Shown: positions 17,733 to 26,925, counted from the first letter of the stretch. The stretch: DNA of 64,000 bases from Actinomycetota bacterium (GCA_026392515.1 JAPLBY010000029.1:106716-170715), one strand, 5' to 3'. Notes: generated from the sequence alone by a model not told the origin. Numbers and translations: made by a program.

Positions 17733-18839
17733 ATGCCTGCACCCGGTGAATTGATCATGGTCGAACCAAAGCGACCAAAGCCACCTAAACATTGGTCCGA
17801 TTGGACTGTTGAAGAGCGCAAGGCTCAAGTAATTGAACTTGGATTACCAGGTTTTCGGGCAGATCAGTTTTCCCGTCAGTGGTACCAGCGCCTTAACAAT
17901 GACACAGCTTCCTGGACTGATGTGCCAGCAGATATGCGCGAGGCTGTAAAGGACTTACTGTTTCCGGATTTAATGACAAGTATTCGCGAACTTAAATGCG
18001 ATAACGGAACTACGGTTAAGCAAGTTTGGAAACTCTTCGATGGTGTTCTTGTCGAGAGTGTTCTAATGCGATACACCGATCGAACCACGATGTGCATTTC
18101 CTCCCAAGCAGGTTGCGGCATGAACTGCCCGTTCTGCGCTACGGGTCAGAGCGGTTTAACTCGCAACTTATCTACTGCTGAAATTGTGGAACAAGTACTG
18201 GCAGGTGCACGCTCACTTGCTAAAGGCGAAATTGAAGGTGGCATTGGCCGCGTTAACAATCTTGTGTTTATGGGCATGGGTGAACCTATGGCCAATTACA
18301 ACAGCGTCATCGGCGCAATTCGCCGTCTAACCGAGCCTGCGCCTGCCGGCTTTGGCATGTCAGCGCGTGGAATCACAGTTTCAACCGTTGGGTTAGTTCC
18401 TCGTATGCGTCAGTTAGCTGAAGAAGGCATCCCGGTAACACTTGCCGTTTCGTTACATGCTCCAGATGATGAGCTGCGCGACACTTTGGTTCCAATCAAT
18501 ACTCGGTTTAAGGTGCAAGAAGTTTTAGATGCTGCTTGGTATTACGCAGACAAAACTGGCCGTCGAATTTCAATTGAATACGCAATGATCAAGGACATTA
18601 ATGATCAGGCTTGGCGCGCCGACTTACTTGGCGAGAAACTTGCCGGCAATCTGGTACACGTGAATTTGATTCCACTAAACCCAACCCCTGGTTCTAAGTG
18701 GACGGCCTCACGCCCAGAGGACGAAGATGAATTTGTACGTCGCTTAAAGAGTCATGGCGTGCCTGTTACCGTGCGTGATACTCGCGGCCGTGACATTGAT
18801 GGTGCTTGTGGCCAGCTTGCGGCAGCAACTAAGAACTAA
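17733..18839 (+). CDS. rlmN: 23S rRNA (adenine2503-C2)-methyltransferase RlmN
   Basis: A radical-SAM enzyme methylating A2503 of 23S rRNA and A37 of some tRNAs. The iron-sulfur motif [13 protein letters not shown] lies at about residues 128-140. [27 protein letters not shown] and the C-terminal [15 protein letters not shown], which carries the catalytic Cys, complete the picture. The start at ATG 17733 (MPAPGEL) matches the N-terminus of actinobacterial relatives. In many actinobacteria dxr follows rlmN; here an acyl-CoA synthetase does. Confidence 0.96.
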   Translation: MPAPGELIMVEPKRPKPPKHWSDWTVEERKAQVIELGLPGFRADQFSRQWYQRLNNDTASWTDVPADMREAVKDLLFPDLMTSIRELKCDNGTTVKQVWKLFDGVLVESVLMRYTDRTTMCISSQAGCGMNCPFCATGQSGLTRNLSTAEIVEQVLAGARSLAKGEIEGGIGRVNNLVFMGMGEPMANYNSVIGAIRRLTEPAPAGFGMSARGITVSTVGLVPRMRQLAEEGIPVTLAVSLHAPDDELRDTLVPINTRFKVQEVLDAAWYYADKTGRRISIEYAMIKDINDQAWRADLLGEKLAGNLVHVNLIPLNPTPGSKWTASRPEDEDEFVRRLKSHGVPVTVRDTRGRDIDGACGQLAAATKN

Positions 18840-18893
18840 TACTTTCTGACACCTTCTGGCTCGCTCACAACTCATTAGTGGTAGACACTTCCT

Positions 18894-20774
18894 ATGAGCA
18901 GTTACCAGCAGGCCTACGATCAAAGCTTGAGTGACCCGGCTGGATTCTGGGGCGAAGCTGCCAAATTGGTGAAGTGGGATAAACCTCCAAAGGTAATTTT
19001 GGATGACAGTAACGTTCCGCTGTATCGCTGGTTTTCCGATGGCATGTTGAACACTTGCTACAACGCACTGGATCGTCACGTTATTGATGGTCGGGCGGAT
19101 CAACCGGCCGTAATTCACGAAAGTGCAATTACCGGTAAGTCAGCGATTTTGACTTACGCCCAAATGCTTGAAAAGACAGCTCGGTTTGCCGGCGCCCTGC
19201 GTATGGCAGGAGTTGAAAAAGGGGATCGGGTTGTTATCTACATGCCGATGGTGCCCGAAGCCCTAATTGCCATGTTGGCCTGTGCCAGATTGGGCGCAGT
19301 TCATTCAGTTGTGTTCGGTGGATTTGCTCCAGCTGAGCTCGCAGCCCGAATTGATGATGCAAAGCCAAAGGTAATCGTGTCAGCCTCATGCGGTCTAGAA
19401 CCAACTCGAGTTGTGGAATACAAGCCAATGCTTGATGAGTCAATCGCACTTGCAACTCACAAACCAAGCCGATGCATAATCCTGCAGCGCGAGCAACACC
19501 CAGTTGAACTTGGTCCACTTGATATGGACTGGAAAGATGCCATGGCTATGGCAGAGCCTGCCGAATGTGTTTCGGTTGCAGCTACTGACCCGCTTTACAT
19601 TTTGTATACCTCGGGCACAACGGGAAAACCTAAAGGTATTGTGCGCGACAATGGTGGTCACGCCGTTGCGCTGACTTGGTCGATGAAAAATGTCTACAAC
19701 ATCGAAGCTGGTGATATGTGGTGGTCTGCGTCAGATGTTGGCTGGGTGGTTGGACATTCTTACATCGTTTATGCACCACTATTTGCTGGAGCAACCACGA
19801 TTGTCTTTGAAGGCAAGCCGGTTGGTACACCAGATGCCGGAACTTTCTGGCGAGTGATTGAAAAATACGGGGTCAAAGGATTGTTTACTGCGCCAACTGC
19901 GATTCGGGCAATTCGCAAAGAAGATTACAACGCAGATTTCATCAAGAGTGCAGATCTATCGAAATTTGAAAACCTATTTCTTGCGGGTGAGCGCTTGGAT
20001 CCTGATACTTATCATTGGGCAACGGAAAATCTCGGCGTCCCTGTGATTGATAACTGGTGGCAAACTGAAACTGGTTGGCCGATTGCGTCTAACTTGCGAG
20101 GTCTTGAACCAATGCCAATTAAGCCAGGATCGCCAACGGTTGCGATTCCTGGTTATGAAATAAGAGTGCTTGACGAATCAGGCAATGAGTTGCCGGCTGG
20201 AACTGAAGGCAACATCGCGATCACTTTGCCATTACCACCTGGAACTTTGCCAACACTGTGGGGAGATGACCAGCGTTACATCGATTCCTATCTAACCGTT
20301 TTCCCAGGAATGTATGCCAGTGGTGATGGTGGCTACATTGACGAAGATGGATACGTCTACATCATGGGTCGTACTGACGATGTAATCAATGTTGCTGGTC
20401 ATCGACTAAGTACTGGTTCACTTGAAGCTGTAGTGGCAACACACGAATTAGTAGCCGAATGCGCAGTGATAGGTGTGGCTGATGCAATCAAGGGTCAAAT
20501 TCCAAAAGCTTTCGTAGTTCTTAAGGCTGGTGCTCAGGTCGATGCCGAAGAATTGCGCAAACAAATTGTGGCACTGGTTCGAAAAGAGGTTGGACCAGTA
20601 GCTGCATTAAACGAAGTAGTAGTTGTACCTGGGTTGCCAAAGACCCGGTCTGGCAAAGTTCTTCGCAAGACTATGCGGGGGATTGCAGATGGCAAACACG
20701 TGGATATCCCAAGCACAATCGAAGATGCATCTATTTTGGACATTTTGCGCCCATTACTAAGAGTCGAATCCTAA
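18894..20774 (+). CDS. prpE: Propionyl-CoA synthetase-like acyl-CoA ligase
   Basis: An AMP-forming ligase of 626 residues that activates a short-chain acid with CoA and ATP. The P-loop motif TSGTTGKPKGIVRDNGGHAVAL (about 240-261) matches the PrpE/ACSS3 branch better than acetyl-CoA synthetase. WWQTETGWP (near 386), the MGRTDDVINVAGHRLS hinge, and the acylatable Lys in PKTRSGKVLRKT (about 582-593) are all present. It is a single gene with no methylcitrate genes nearby, so propionate is likely but acetate or other short acids are possible. Confidence 0.85.
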   Translation: MSSYQQAYDQSLSDPAGFWGEAAKLVKWDKPPKVILDDSNVPLYRWFSDGMLNTCYNALDRHVIDGRADQPAVIHESAITGKSAILTYAQMLEKTARFAGALRMAGVEKGDRVVIYMPMVPEALIAMLACARLGAVHSVVFGGFAPAELAARIDDAKPKVIVSASCGLEPTRVVEYKPMLDESIALATHKPSRCIILQREQHPVELGPLDMDWKDAMAMAEPAECVSVAATDPLYILYTSGTTGKPKGIVRDNGGHAVALTWSMKNVYNIEAGDMWWSASDVGWVVGHSYIVYAPLFAGATTIVFEGKPVGTPDAGTFWRVIEKYGVKGLFTAPTAIRAIRKEDYNADFIKSADLSKFENLFLAGERLDPDTYHWATENLGVPVIDNWWQTETGWPIASNLRGLEPMPIKPGSPTVAIPGYEIRVLDESGNELPAGTEGNIAITLPLPPGTLPTLWGDDQRYIDSYLTVFPGMYASGDGGYIDEDGYVYIMGRTDDVINVAGHRLSTGSLEAVVATHELVAECAVIGVADAIKGQIPKAFVVLKAGAQVDAEELRKQIVALVRKEVGPVAALNEVVVVPGLPKTRSGKVLRKTMRGIADGKHVDIPSTIEDASILDILRPLLRVES

Positions 20775-20827
20775 AAATCAACCCAAATAAACGTTAATTG
20801 GTAGGTCACAAGTCATAGGGTTGAGCC

Positions 20828-21535
20828 ATGGCTCTTTCAACTACAACACGTAAATCTCTATTCGGAATCAACGCACTAAGTGCTTGGATCGGTTTAGGTA
20901 TGTCAACCTTCATCGAGCTCTTTGGGCTTGTTGAACCATTAGATACAGGCGAAGCCCCAGTTACCTCGCTGTTTGGTCACACTGGTGACTATGCATCAGG
21001 TCTGGCGGGCGCACCAGAGCGACTAATTGACTTGTTTAGCTACTTCACAATTTGGAGCCAAATTGTGGTTGGTGTTGTAATGACGCTGCTGTACTTAAAT
21101 CCAGGGCGCGATGGAAAACTTTTCAAGGTTTTCCGTATCGACAGCATCTTGATGATCACTGTTACTGGCGTGGTTTACAACTTGCTGCTTGGCCCGAATT
21201 ACCCACCACAGGGACTTAATCAAATCTCCAGCCCAATTCAGCACACCATAACTCCGCTAATCACGGTGCTGGTGTTTGTTATTGCTGGGCCACGAGGTTG
21301 GTTCACACTTAAGAACGTCGCAGCCGCTTTGGTTTTGCCAATCATTTATGTTTTCTACACGCTCTTCCGTGGCGCAATTATTGGCAAGTATCCATATGAC
21401 TTCTTTGACGTTGTGTCATTTGGATATGCCTACGTATTGACTTTCGTTATGGGAATTCTGTTCGCTTCGATAGTTGTCGCTGGCATCTATTGGGGCATTG
21501 ATAAAGCGTTAACCCGTAAACCAAAGAACGTATAA
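20828..21535 (+). CDS. Pr6Pr family integral membrane protein
   Basis: A 235-residue protein with about six membrane helices, including SAWIGLGMSTFIELFGLV, WSQIVVGVVMTLLYL, SILMITVTGVVYNLLLG, ITPLITVLVFVIAGP, ALVLPIIYVFYTLFRG and LTFVMGILFASIVVAGIYWGI. The QHTITPLI and YPYDFFDV motifs fit the Pr6Pr (FAR-17a/AIG1-like) family seen in actinobacteria. Function unknown. It lies eight bases before the TM2 protein and probably shares its transcript. Confidence 0.75.
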   Translation: MALSTTTRKSLFGINALSAWIGLGMSTFIELFGLVEPLDTGEAPVTSLFGHTGDYASGLAGAPERLIDLFSYFTIWSQIVVGVVMTLLYLNPGRDGKLFKVFRIDSILMITVTGVVYNLLLGPNYPPQGLNQISSPIQHTITPLITVLVFVIAGPRGWFTLKNVAAALVLPIIYVFYTLFRGAIIGKYPYDFFDVVSFGYAYVLTFVMGILFASIVVAGIYWGIDKALTRKPKNV

Positions 21536-21543
21536 GGAGCAAA

Positions 21544-21831
21544 ATGTCAGACAACAATGCCGGCTTCACACCACCACCAGCACCACCTGTTGGCTTCTCA
21601 GAAGTAACAAAGCTTGATCCGAATGAAAGCAATAAGACTATTTTGCCGATTGTTTTGTTCTTGATCCTGTTGCCAACTGTTCATCGCTTCTACGTAGGAA
21701 AAATTGGAACCGGATTACTTTTCTTCTTCACTGTTGGTGGACTTGGAATTTGGTGGATTTACGATGTAATCATTTCCATCACCGGAAACTTCACAGATAA
21801 GCAAGGGCGAAAGATTACTCGCTGGACCTAA
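21544..21831 (+). CDS. TM2 domain-containing protein
   Basis: A 95-residue protein with a Pro-rich N-terminus and two membrane segments joined by a short turn (IVLFLILLPTVHRFYVGKIGTGLLFFFTVGGLGIWWIYDVI), the TM2 domain. The family is broad and without a fixed function. AAGGAGC precedes the ATG. It ends just before a bidirectional terminator. Confidence 0.85.
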   Translation: MSDNNAGFTPPPAPPVGFSEVTKLDPNESNKTILPIVLFLILLPTVHRFYVGKIGTGLLFFFTVGGLGIWWIYDVIISITGNFTDKQGRKITRWT

Positions 21832-21848
21832 ATACCAGGATTTGAATC

Positions 21849-21886
21849 AATAAAAATGCCCCCGATCGCTCGGGGGCATTTTTATT
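21849..21886. terminator. Bidirectional terminator between TM2 gene and acyl-CoA dehydrogenase
   Basis: AATAAAAATGCCCCCGA pairs perfectly over 17 bp with TCGGGGGCATTTTTATT around a TCGC loop. A and T runs on both sides let it serve both convergent genes. Confidence 0.95.
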
Positions 21887-21893
21887 TGGTTTA

Positions 21894-23078
21894 TTAGGCC
21901 TTGTAGTCGGCGTAAGCAGCAATTCCGGTAAGTGCTTGACCAACAACTAAGGTGTGGATTTCGTTTGTACCTTCGTAGGTGTAAACGCTTTCCAAGTTAT
22001 TCATGTGGCGAATGATTGGGTATTCCAGCGTGATGCCAGATCCACCAAGCATTGAACGGGATTCGCGAGCGACTTCAAGAGCCATACGAACGTTGTTCTT
22101 CTTGCCAACGCTGACCTGCTCCGGACGCAGTAAGTGCTGATCCTTTAGTTTTCCAAGATGAGCAGCTAGCAACATTCCATTACCGGTTGCAATTGCCATG
22201 TCAGCAATCTTTTGCTGTGACAACTGGAAGGCGGCAAGTGGGCGATTGAACTGATGACGGTTCAACTGGTAATCAATTGCGGTTTCTAAGCAATCGCGAG
22301 CCGCCCCAACAACACCAAACAAGATTCCAAAGCGGGCTTCGGATAGGCAGGAAAGTGGGCCACGAAGTGTCTGTACTTCAGGAAGTACTGCAGAGGCTGG
22401 AAGGCGAACATTTTCGAATACCAATTCACTGGTGATCGAAGCGCGTAGTGACATCTTGTGCTTTACCAAGTTGGCTTTGAAGCCTGGGGTATTGGTTGGA
22501 ACTACGAAGCCTTCAATGCCGTTATCGGTGTGAGCCCAAACGATTGCAACATCTGCAATGTTTCCGTTTGTAATCCACATTTTTGAGCCGTTAAGAATCC
22601 AGTCATCACCATCACGTTTAGCATTGGTGCGCATTTCACTTGGGTTAGAGCCAGCATCAGCTTCAGTTAGACCAAAGCAACCAAGTGCTTCGCCAGCTGC
22701 CATGCGTGGCAACCATTCTTGCTTCTGCTCTTCGGAACCGAACTTGTGAATTGCAAACATTGCAAGCGATCCCTGGACAGAAACGAATGAACGAAGACCT
22801 GAGTCACCGGCTTCAAGTTCAAGGCAAGCTAGACCATAAGAAGTAGCGTCTGTACCAGCACAGCCGTAACCCTCAAGGTGCATGCCGAACATACCCATTT
22901 GGCCGATTTCCTTTGCCAACTCGCGAGCAGGGAACTCGCCATCTTCAAACCACTGGCCAACGTGTGGCTTAATGCGGTCATCGACGAACTTACGGACTGC
23001 ATCGCGCATTGCAAGCTGTTCATCATTGAACAGGCTGTCGATTGCGTAAAGCTCAAATGGATGTTGTGGCGCGGCCAT
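21894..23078 (-). CDS. Acyl-CoA dehydrogenase, glutaryl-CoA dehydrogenase-like
   Basis: A flavoenzyme of 394 residues. GCFGLTEADAGSNPSEMRT is the FAD/substrate loop, KMWITNGNIADVAIVWA follows, and the C-terminal MLGGSGITLEYPIIRHMNNLESVYTYEGTNEIHTLVVGQALTG closely fits glutaryl-CoA dehydrogenases, with the catalytic Glu in YEGT. It would convert glutaryl-CoA to crotonyl-CoA in lysine or tryptophan breakdown; another acyl-CoA is possible. I start at ATG 23078, which follows AGGATACCC; the 17-codon upstream extension runs into operator sequence. Confidence 0.85.
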   Translation of the reverse strand: MAAPQHPFELYAIDSLFNDEQLAMRDAVRKFVDDRIKPHVGQWFEDGEFPARELAKEIGQMGMFGMHLEGYGCAGTDATSYGLACLELEAGDSGLRSFVSVQGSLAMFAIHKFGSEEQKQEWLPRMAAGEALGCFGLTEADAGSNPSEMRTNAKRDGDDWILNGSKMWITNGNIADVAIVWAHTDNGIEGFVVPTNTPGFKANLVKHKMSLRASITSELVFENVRLPASAVLPEVQTLRGPLSCLSEARFGILFGVVGAARDCLETAIDYQLNRHQFNRPLAAFQLSQQKIADMAIATGNGMLLAAHLGKLKDQHLLRPEQVSVGKKNNVRMALEVARESRSMLGGSGITLEYPIIRHMNNLESVYTYEGTNEIHTLVVGQALTGIAAYADYKA

Positions 23079-23097
23079 TGGGTATCCTATCGTTGGA

Positions 23098-23130
23098 ATT
23101 GGATCCAATTTATCACAGATTGGATCCAAT
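23098..23130. promoter_or_regulatory. Two identical 12-bp palindromic operators upstream of the acyl-CoA dehydrogenase
   Basis: ATTGGATCCAAT, a perfect palindrome, occurs at 23098-23109 and again at 23119-23130. The copies are 21 bp apart, or two helical turns, so a repressor would bind the same DNA face. Read on the minus strand, a TTGAAG -35 and a TGATAA-like -10 flank and overlap the copies. From memory, the sequence equals the operator reported for the GntR/FadR-family repressor VanR. No such repressor gene is in the window. Confidence 0.8.
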
Positions 23131-23168
23131 CTTCAAGCACCCTAACCAGGTGATTGGTCCTTAATTTA

Positions 23169-24005
23169 CTAGGAAATCGTCAGCAAAATTACGGCGATAC
23201 CAGCGCCATAGAGGCCAATAACCTGGTGACGCTCCAAGCGTTCCTTCAGGAAGATCCGAGCCAGTAATACCGTAATCGCTGGATACAGGGCCGCGATAAC
23301 CGAGATGATTACCAGCTGGCCACGCTGGGAAGCGAGCATAAAGGTAGTGCCGCCCCAAACATCCAAAGCACCAGAGGCCATTGCTCGCTTGGTATCAACT
23401 GGCTTACCTGCCATTGATTTCCAGAGCACTAAAGCCGTGATGCAAAAAATCACCATAGTTAAAGATCGTGCGGTGATTACTGGAGAAAGCCCAGACCCAA
23501 TTGGCGCGCTACCAACACTTAACAAGAATCCAGCAAAACCGAATCCACCAAAGACAGCGTAAATAGCTGCAGTTTTAGTAAGTGGGTGAGTGGCGTCAAC
23601 AGTTGAACGACTCACGAGCACAATCGAAGCCATAGCAAGTAGTGCCCCGATTGATCCAGTTACTGTTAACCGCTCACCGCGAAACAAGCCAACGCTAAAT
23701 GGAATAATTACCGCGACAAGCGCAGTAATTGGTGCGACCGCGCCCATTGGACCTAGTCCCAGAGATTTCAAAACAAATATGTATCCGATAACGCCAAATA
23801 GTCCGGCGGATAAACCGGCAGTAACTGCTTCGCGACTAAAGTCGGCGCCCAGAAATGGTGCAGCAATCAGCAGCGAAACTAAACCAGCGCCAACCGTGAT
23901 TGGTAGAACTTTAAACAGCGGACTGGTTCTGGTTGCAAGTCCACCAAAATAGTCACCGAAGCCATATGCGAGCGCGCACGCAAAGGCAAGCAGGACGGCA
24001 GACAT
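23169..24005 (-). CDS. EamA/DMT family transporter (copy 1)
   Basis: A 278-residue membrane protein with about ten helices in two EamA repeats: ALAYGFGDYFGGLATRTSPLFKVLP at the start and LDVWGGTTFMLASQRGQLVIISVIAALYPAITVLLARIFLKERLERHQVIGLYGAG near the end. Members export or import metabolites such as amino acids. It has the same length and many of the same motifs as the neighbouring copy 2, and lies 19 bases downstream of it, so this looks like a tandem duplication. Substrate unknown. Confidence 0.85.
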   Translation of the reverse strand: MSAVLLAFACALAYGFGDYFGGLATRTSPLFKVLPITVGAGLVSLLIAAPFLGADFSREAVTAGLSAGLFGVIGYIFVLKSLGLGPMGAVAPITALVAVIIPFSVGLFRGERLTVTGSIGALLAMASIVLVSRSTVDATHPLTKTAAIYAVFGGFGFAGFLLSVGSAPIGSGLSPVITARSLTMVIFCITALVLWKSMAGKPVDTKRAMASGALDVWGGTTFMLASQRGQLVIISVIAALYPAITVLLARIFLKERLERHQVIGLYGAGIAVILLTIS

Positions 24006-24024
24006 AAGACTTCGAGTCTATGGC

Positions 24025-24861
24025 TTAGCTTGTGGCCAAAAGCACTACAGCCGCACCAGCACCAAACAAGCCGATAAGTTGATGTCGTTCCATACGTTCG
24101 TGCAAAACAACGCGAGCAAGAAGCACGGTAAATGCTGGGTAGAGAGCGGCAACCACGGCCACAAGCACTAAGTCACCAGCGCGGGTTGCCATCATGAAGG
24201 TAGCCCCACCAACAACATCAAGTGCGCCTGAAGAAATTGCGAGCTTGTAATCAATCGCTCCATCGCGAATCGTCTTCCATTTTGCGATTGCGATAAAAAT
24301 GAAAATTCCACCCGTGACTAATCGGCCCACGATTACTGGTGCTAACCCACTGTCATCAGGCCCACCACTAATTCCAAGTAGGTAACCAGCAATACCAAGA
24401 CCAGCGATGATTGCCACAATTACAGCTTTTGCAGTAACTGGGTGAGTGGCATCAGCAGTTGAGCGACTTACTAAAACAATTGAAATGAAGGCTAAGCCGG
24501 CACCAATAAATCCGACAGTCGAAAGTGTTTCACCACGCAGAAAACCAACTGCAAAAGGAATGATTGCTCCGATTACTGCCGAGATTGGGGCGACCACACT
24601 CATCGGACCAAGGGCAAGTCCATACATGATGAAGATGTAACCGATAGTTCCAGAAAGACCAGCTGCAACACCAGCGACAATGGCGCCTTGACTAAAGGTT
24701 GCCCCAAAGAATGGAACTGCAAGGCCAAGCGTCACAATTCCAGTTGCAACGATGATTGGCAGAACTTTCCAAATTGAACCTCGACGAGTTGCCAAGCCAC
24801 CCCAGAAATCAGCAACGCCATAACTTACGGCGCAAATGAGCGCCAATACGATCGCGGTCAT
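24025..24861 (-). CDS. EamA/DMT family transporter (copy 2)
   Basis: Also 278 residues. It shares with copy 1 the segments SYGVADFWGGLATRRGSIWKVLP, SIVLVSRSTADATHP and LDVVGGATFMMATRAG, and the C-terminal ALYPAFTVLLARVVLHERMERHQLIGLFGAG. The start lies three bases downstream of the stop of the FAD oxidoreductase gene, so both transporters belong to the amine catabolism operon. An export role for an amine or amino acid intermediate is inference. Confidence 0.85.
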   Translation of the reverse strand: MTAIVLALICAVSYGVADFWGGLATRRGSIWKVLPIIVATGIVTLGLAVPFFGATFSQGAIVAGVAAGLSGTIGYIFIMYGLALGPMSVVAPISAVIGAIIPFAVGFLRGETLSTVGFIGAGLAFISIVLVSRSTADATHPVTAKAVIVAIIAGLGIAGYLLGISGGPDDSGLAPVIVGRLVTGGIFIFIAIAKWKTIRDGAIDYKLAISSGALDVVGGATFMMATRAGDLVLVAVVAALYPAFTVLLARVVLHERMERHQLIGLFGAGAAVVLLATS

Positions 24862-24864
24862 GAA

Positions 24865-26247
24865 TTACTGTCCTAAGAGTTTGGAAACTACGCCCGCAAG
24901 TTTTGAGGGTTTGCCAGTTTTGTCTTCAGCGTGATCTGCTCGAGACATAATCTGCAATCCAGCATTTGCACCAATCCACCGAAGCGGCTCAACTTCCCAA
25001 TTAGGGGACTTGTGATTTACCCAAGGAAGTTTGGTAATTGGAGTTTCTTGGTTCGTGATTAAGTCTGCAAGAGTTCGGCCAGAAAGGTTTGTGGTGCCGA
25101 CACCGTCACCTACATAGCCACCAGCCCAAGCAATTCCAGTTTTGCGATCAAGACCAGCTGATGCCATCCAATCGCGAGCTACACCAAGTGGCCCACCCCA
25201 AGTGTGAGTTACTTTGGCGTCAGCTACTACTGGGAACAGCTCAGCTAATACGCCAAGTAGCGCAGGATGAACTTCGCTGTGCTGGTCGTATTCATCTTTG
25301 ATTGAGGAGCCGAAGTGATATGGCGCACCGCGGCCGCCAAATGCAAAACGATTGTCTGCAGTGCGTTGACCATAAATGATTAGATTTCTAAAGTCACGAA
25401 AAGTTTCGCGTTGAGCTAAACCAATCTGATCCCAAACCTGCGCACTTAATGGTTCAGTTGCCATCATCAAGGAATAGATCGGAACTATCTTTCGCTTCTG
25501 GCCTTCGAGTGACTTTGTGTAACCCTCAGTTGCTCGCACCACGTATCGAGCGCTGATTACGCCACCAGTCGTAAATACTTTGCCTGACTCAATCTTGGTT
25601 GCTGCAGTATGTTCATAAATTGTGGCGCCGCGCTTTTCAACCAGATTTGCCAGTAAGCGAACTAACTTAGCTGGATTGAGCGCAGCGACGTGTGGTGTGT
25701 AAGTGGCACCGAAGAGATTGGTTGCTTGGGCGCGCTCTTTAGCTTCGCCTGCACTTAACAATGCATAGTGCTCAGCGCCGTAGCCCCATTCCTCCCAATG
25801 GTGAATGTAATCTTGCGCGCGCTGCCACTGCAGCGGAGTGCGAGCAAACGAAATAGTTCCACCGCGCTGCCATTCGCAGTCGATGCCTTCGGCCTTTACT
25901 ACATTTTCAACTTCAGTCACAGTGTCATGCATGGCATCTTGCATGGCGCGAGCAGATTCACGGCCATGAATGCGACCAAGTTTGTCGATCTCGGTAGGGA
26001 AGTAAGCCGAACACCAACCACCATTACGGCCAGAAGCACCATAGCCGGCAACTTCAGCATCAATGATTGCAATGTTCAGATTTGGGTCGCGCTGTTGCAA
26101 GTAATAAGCCGTCCAAAGTCCGGTGTAACCAGCGCCAACAATGGCCACGTCAACATCAATGTCTGAGTGCAGCGCGTAGCGAGAGGAAGTTGCCAACTCT
26201 TCGGGCAACGTGTTCCACCATAAGGACTTTGATCGGTAATCAGTCAT
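24865..26247 (-). CDS. FAD-dependent amine oxidoreductase (PuuB/DAO-like)
   Basis: A 460-residue member of the D-amino-acid-oxidase superfamily. The ADP-binding motif DVAIVGAGYTGLWTAYYL lies at about residues 33-50, followed by GYGASGRNGGW, the flavin-contacting motif typical of gamma-glutamylputrescine oxidase and glycine/sarcosine oxidase relatives. The C-terminal WAGGYVGDGVGTTNLSGRTLADLI is the second FAD contact. The likely reaction is oxidation of an amine to an aldehyde with release of ammonia and peroxide. Context (class III aminotransferase, semialdehyde dehydrogenase) favours a polyamine-type substrate. A related gene lies at 30639. Confidence 0.82.
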   Translation of the reverse strand: MTDYRSKSLWWNTLPEELATSSRYALHSDIDVDVAIVGAGYTGLWTAYYLQQRDPNLNIAIIDAEVAGYGASGRNGGWCSAYFPTEIDKLGRIHGRESARAMQDAMHDTVTEVENVVKAEGIDCEWQRGGTISFARTPLQWQRAQDYIHHWEEWGYGAEHYALLSAGEAKERAQATNLFGATYTPHVAALNPAKLVRLLANLVEKRGATIYEHTAATKIESGKVFTTGGVISARYVVRATEGYTKSLEGQKRKIVPIYSLMMATEPLSAQVWDQIGLAQRETFRDFRNLIIYGQRTADNRFAFGGRGAPYHFGSSIKDEYDQHSEVHPALLGVLAELFPVVADAKVTHTWGGPLGVARDWMASAGLDRKTGIAWAGGYVGDGVGTTNLSGRTLADLITNQETPITKLPWVNHKSPNWEVEPLRWIGANAGLQIMSRADHAEDKTGKPSKLAGVVSKLLGQ

Positions 26248-26259
26248 TTTGCTTCCTTG

Positions 26260-26925
26260 CTAACGCTTCCATTTTTTGATGTAGTTCGGAGTTGGAATGT
26301 TCTTTTCAGTTGTCATTGGATCAGCCACAGGTTCGCCAAAAACTTCCTTCATCGGAACGTAACCTGCCCAAATGTTTGAGTAAATCGGATCCGTTAAATC
26401 ACTTGGCACATCATCTGGATCGCCTTCGCTCACCTTGCAGGAAACCTCATCGAGATTCAGTGCGAGCATAAGTGTTGCCTTGGATTCCTTTGGCGCAGCT
26501 TTTCGAGCTTCGTCAGTGCGACCTGGAAGCAAGTGATCCGTGATTCGAATCAGTGCAGCTTCTTTGTCTTCGCCTTCAAGAACTTCACAAGATCCCAGTG
26601 CAATGACGCATCGGTAATGCATGCTGGATTCAAAGGCGCTACGTGCTAACACCATGCCATCGAGCAAAGTGACCGTGAAGCAGCAAGCTTGACCTGCTGC
26701 CAAATTCTTAAAGAGCCTCGATGCGGTTGATCCATGAAATAGCACTCGGTCGCCATCGCGGGCATAGCCAACTGGCATTACGAATGGTTGACCATCTACG
26801 ACGCAAGAAACGTGAGCTACGAGACCCGCATCGAGAATTGCATAAACTTCAGCACGATCTTTAACTGCTTTTTCAGGAAAGCGACGGACCGAAGTTCGGT
26901 CCGTCGCTCCTACTGGATTAGTCAT
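26260..26925 (-). CDS. Pyridoxamine 5'-phosphate oxidase family protein (FMN split barrel)
   Basis: A 221-residue protein. AEVYAILDAGLVAHVSCVVDGQPFVMPVGYARDGDRVLFHGSTASRLFKNL is the FMN-binding split-barrel core of the PNPOx-like family, with HYRCVIALGSCEVLEG later. Many members bind FMN, F420 or haem and are not true PNP oxidases. Its ATG overlaps the stop of the aminotransferase (TAATG), so the two are co-translated. A role handling PLP or peroxide next to PLP and FAD enzymes is only a guess. A long palindrome lies in its first codons. Confidence 0.78.
   Translation of the reverse strand: MTNPVGATDRTSVRRFPEKAVKDRAEVYAILDAGLVAHVSCVVDGQPFVMPVGYARDGDRVLFHGSTASRLFKNLAAGQACCFTVTLLDGMVLARSAFESSMHYRCVIALGSCEVLEGEDKEAALIRITDHLLPGRTDEARKAAPKESKATLMLALNLDEVSCKVSEGDPDDVPSDLTDPIYSNIWAGYVPMKEVFGEPVADPMTTEKNIPTPNYIKKWKR
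26880..26908. repeat. Perfect 14-bp inverted repeat inside the start of the FMN-barrel gene
   Basis: AGCGACGGACCGAA and TTCGGTCCGTCGCT are exact reverse complements separated by one base. In the mRNA this gives a GC-rich hairpin of about 13 bp with a tiny loop, located about six codons after the ATG. It could limit translation or transcription downstream of the aminotransferase, or be a DNA operator. Confidence 0.8.

Noticed and set aside
23079..23129. 17-residue N-terminal extension of the acyl-CoA dehydrogenase
   Set aside because: It would be encoded by the palindromic operator region; the inner ATG has a good SD.
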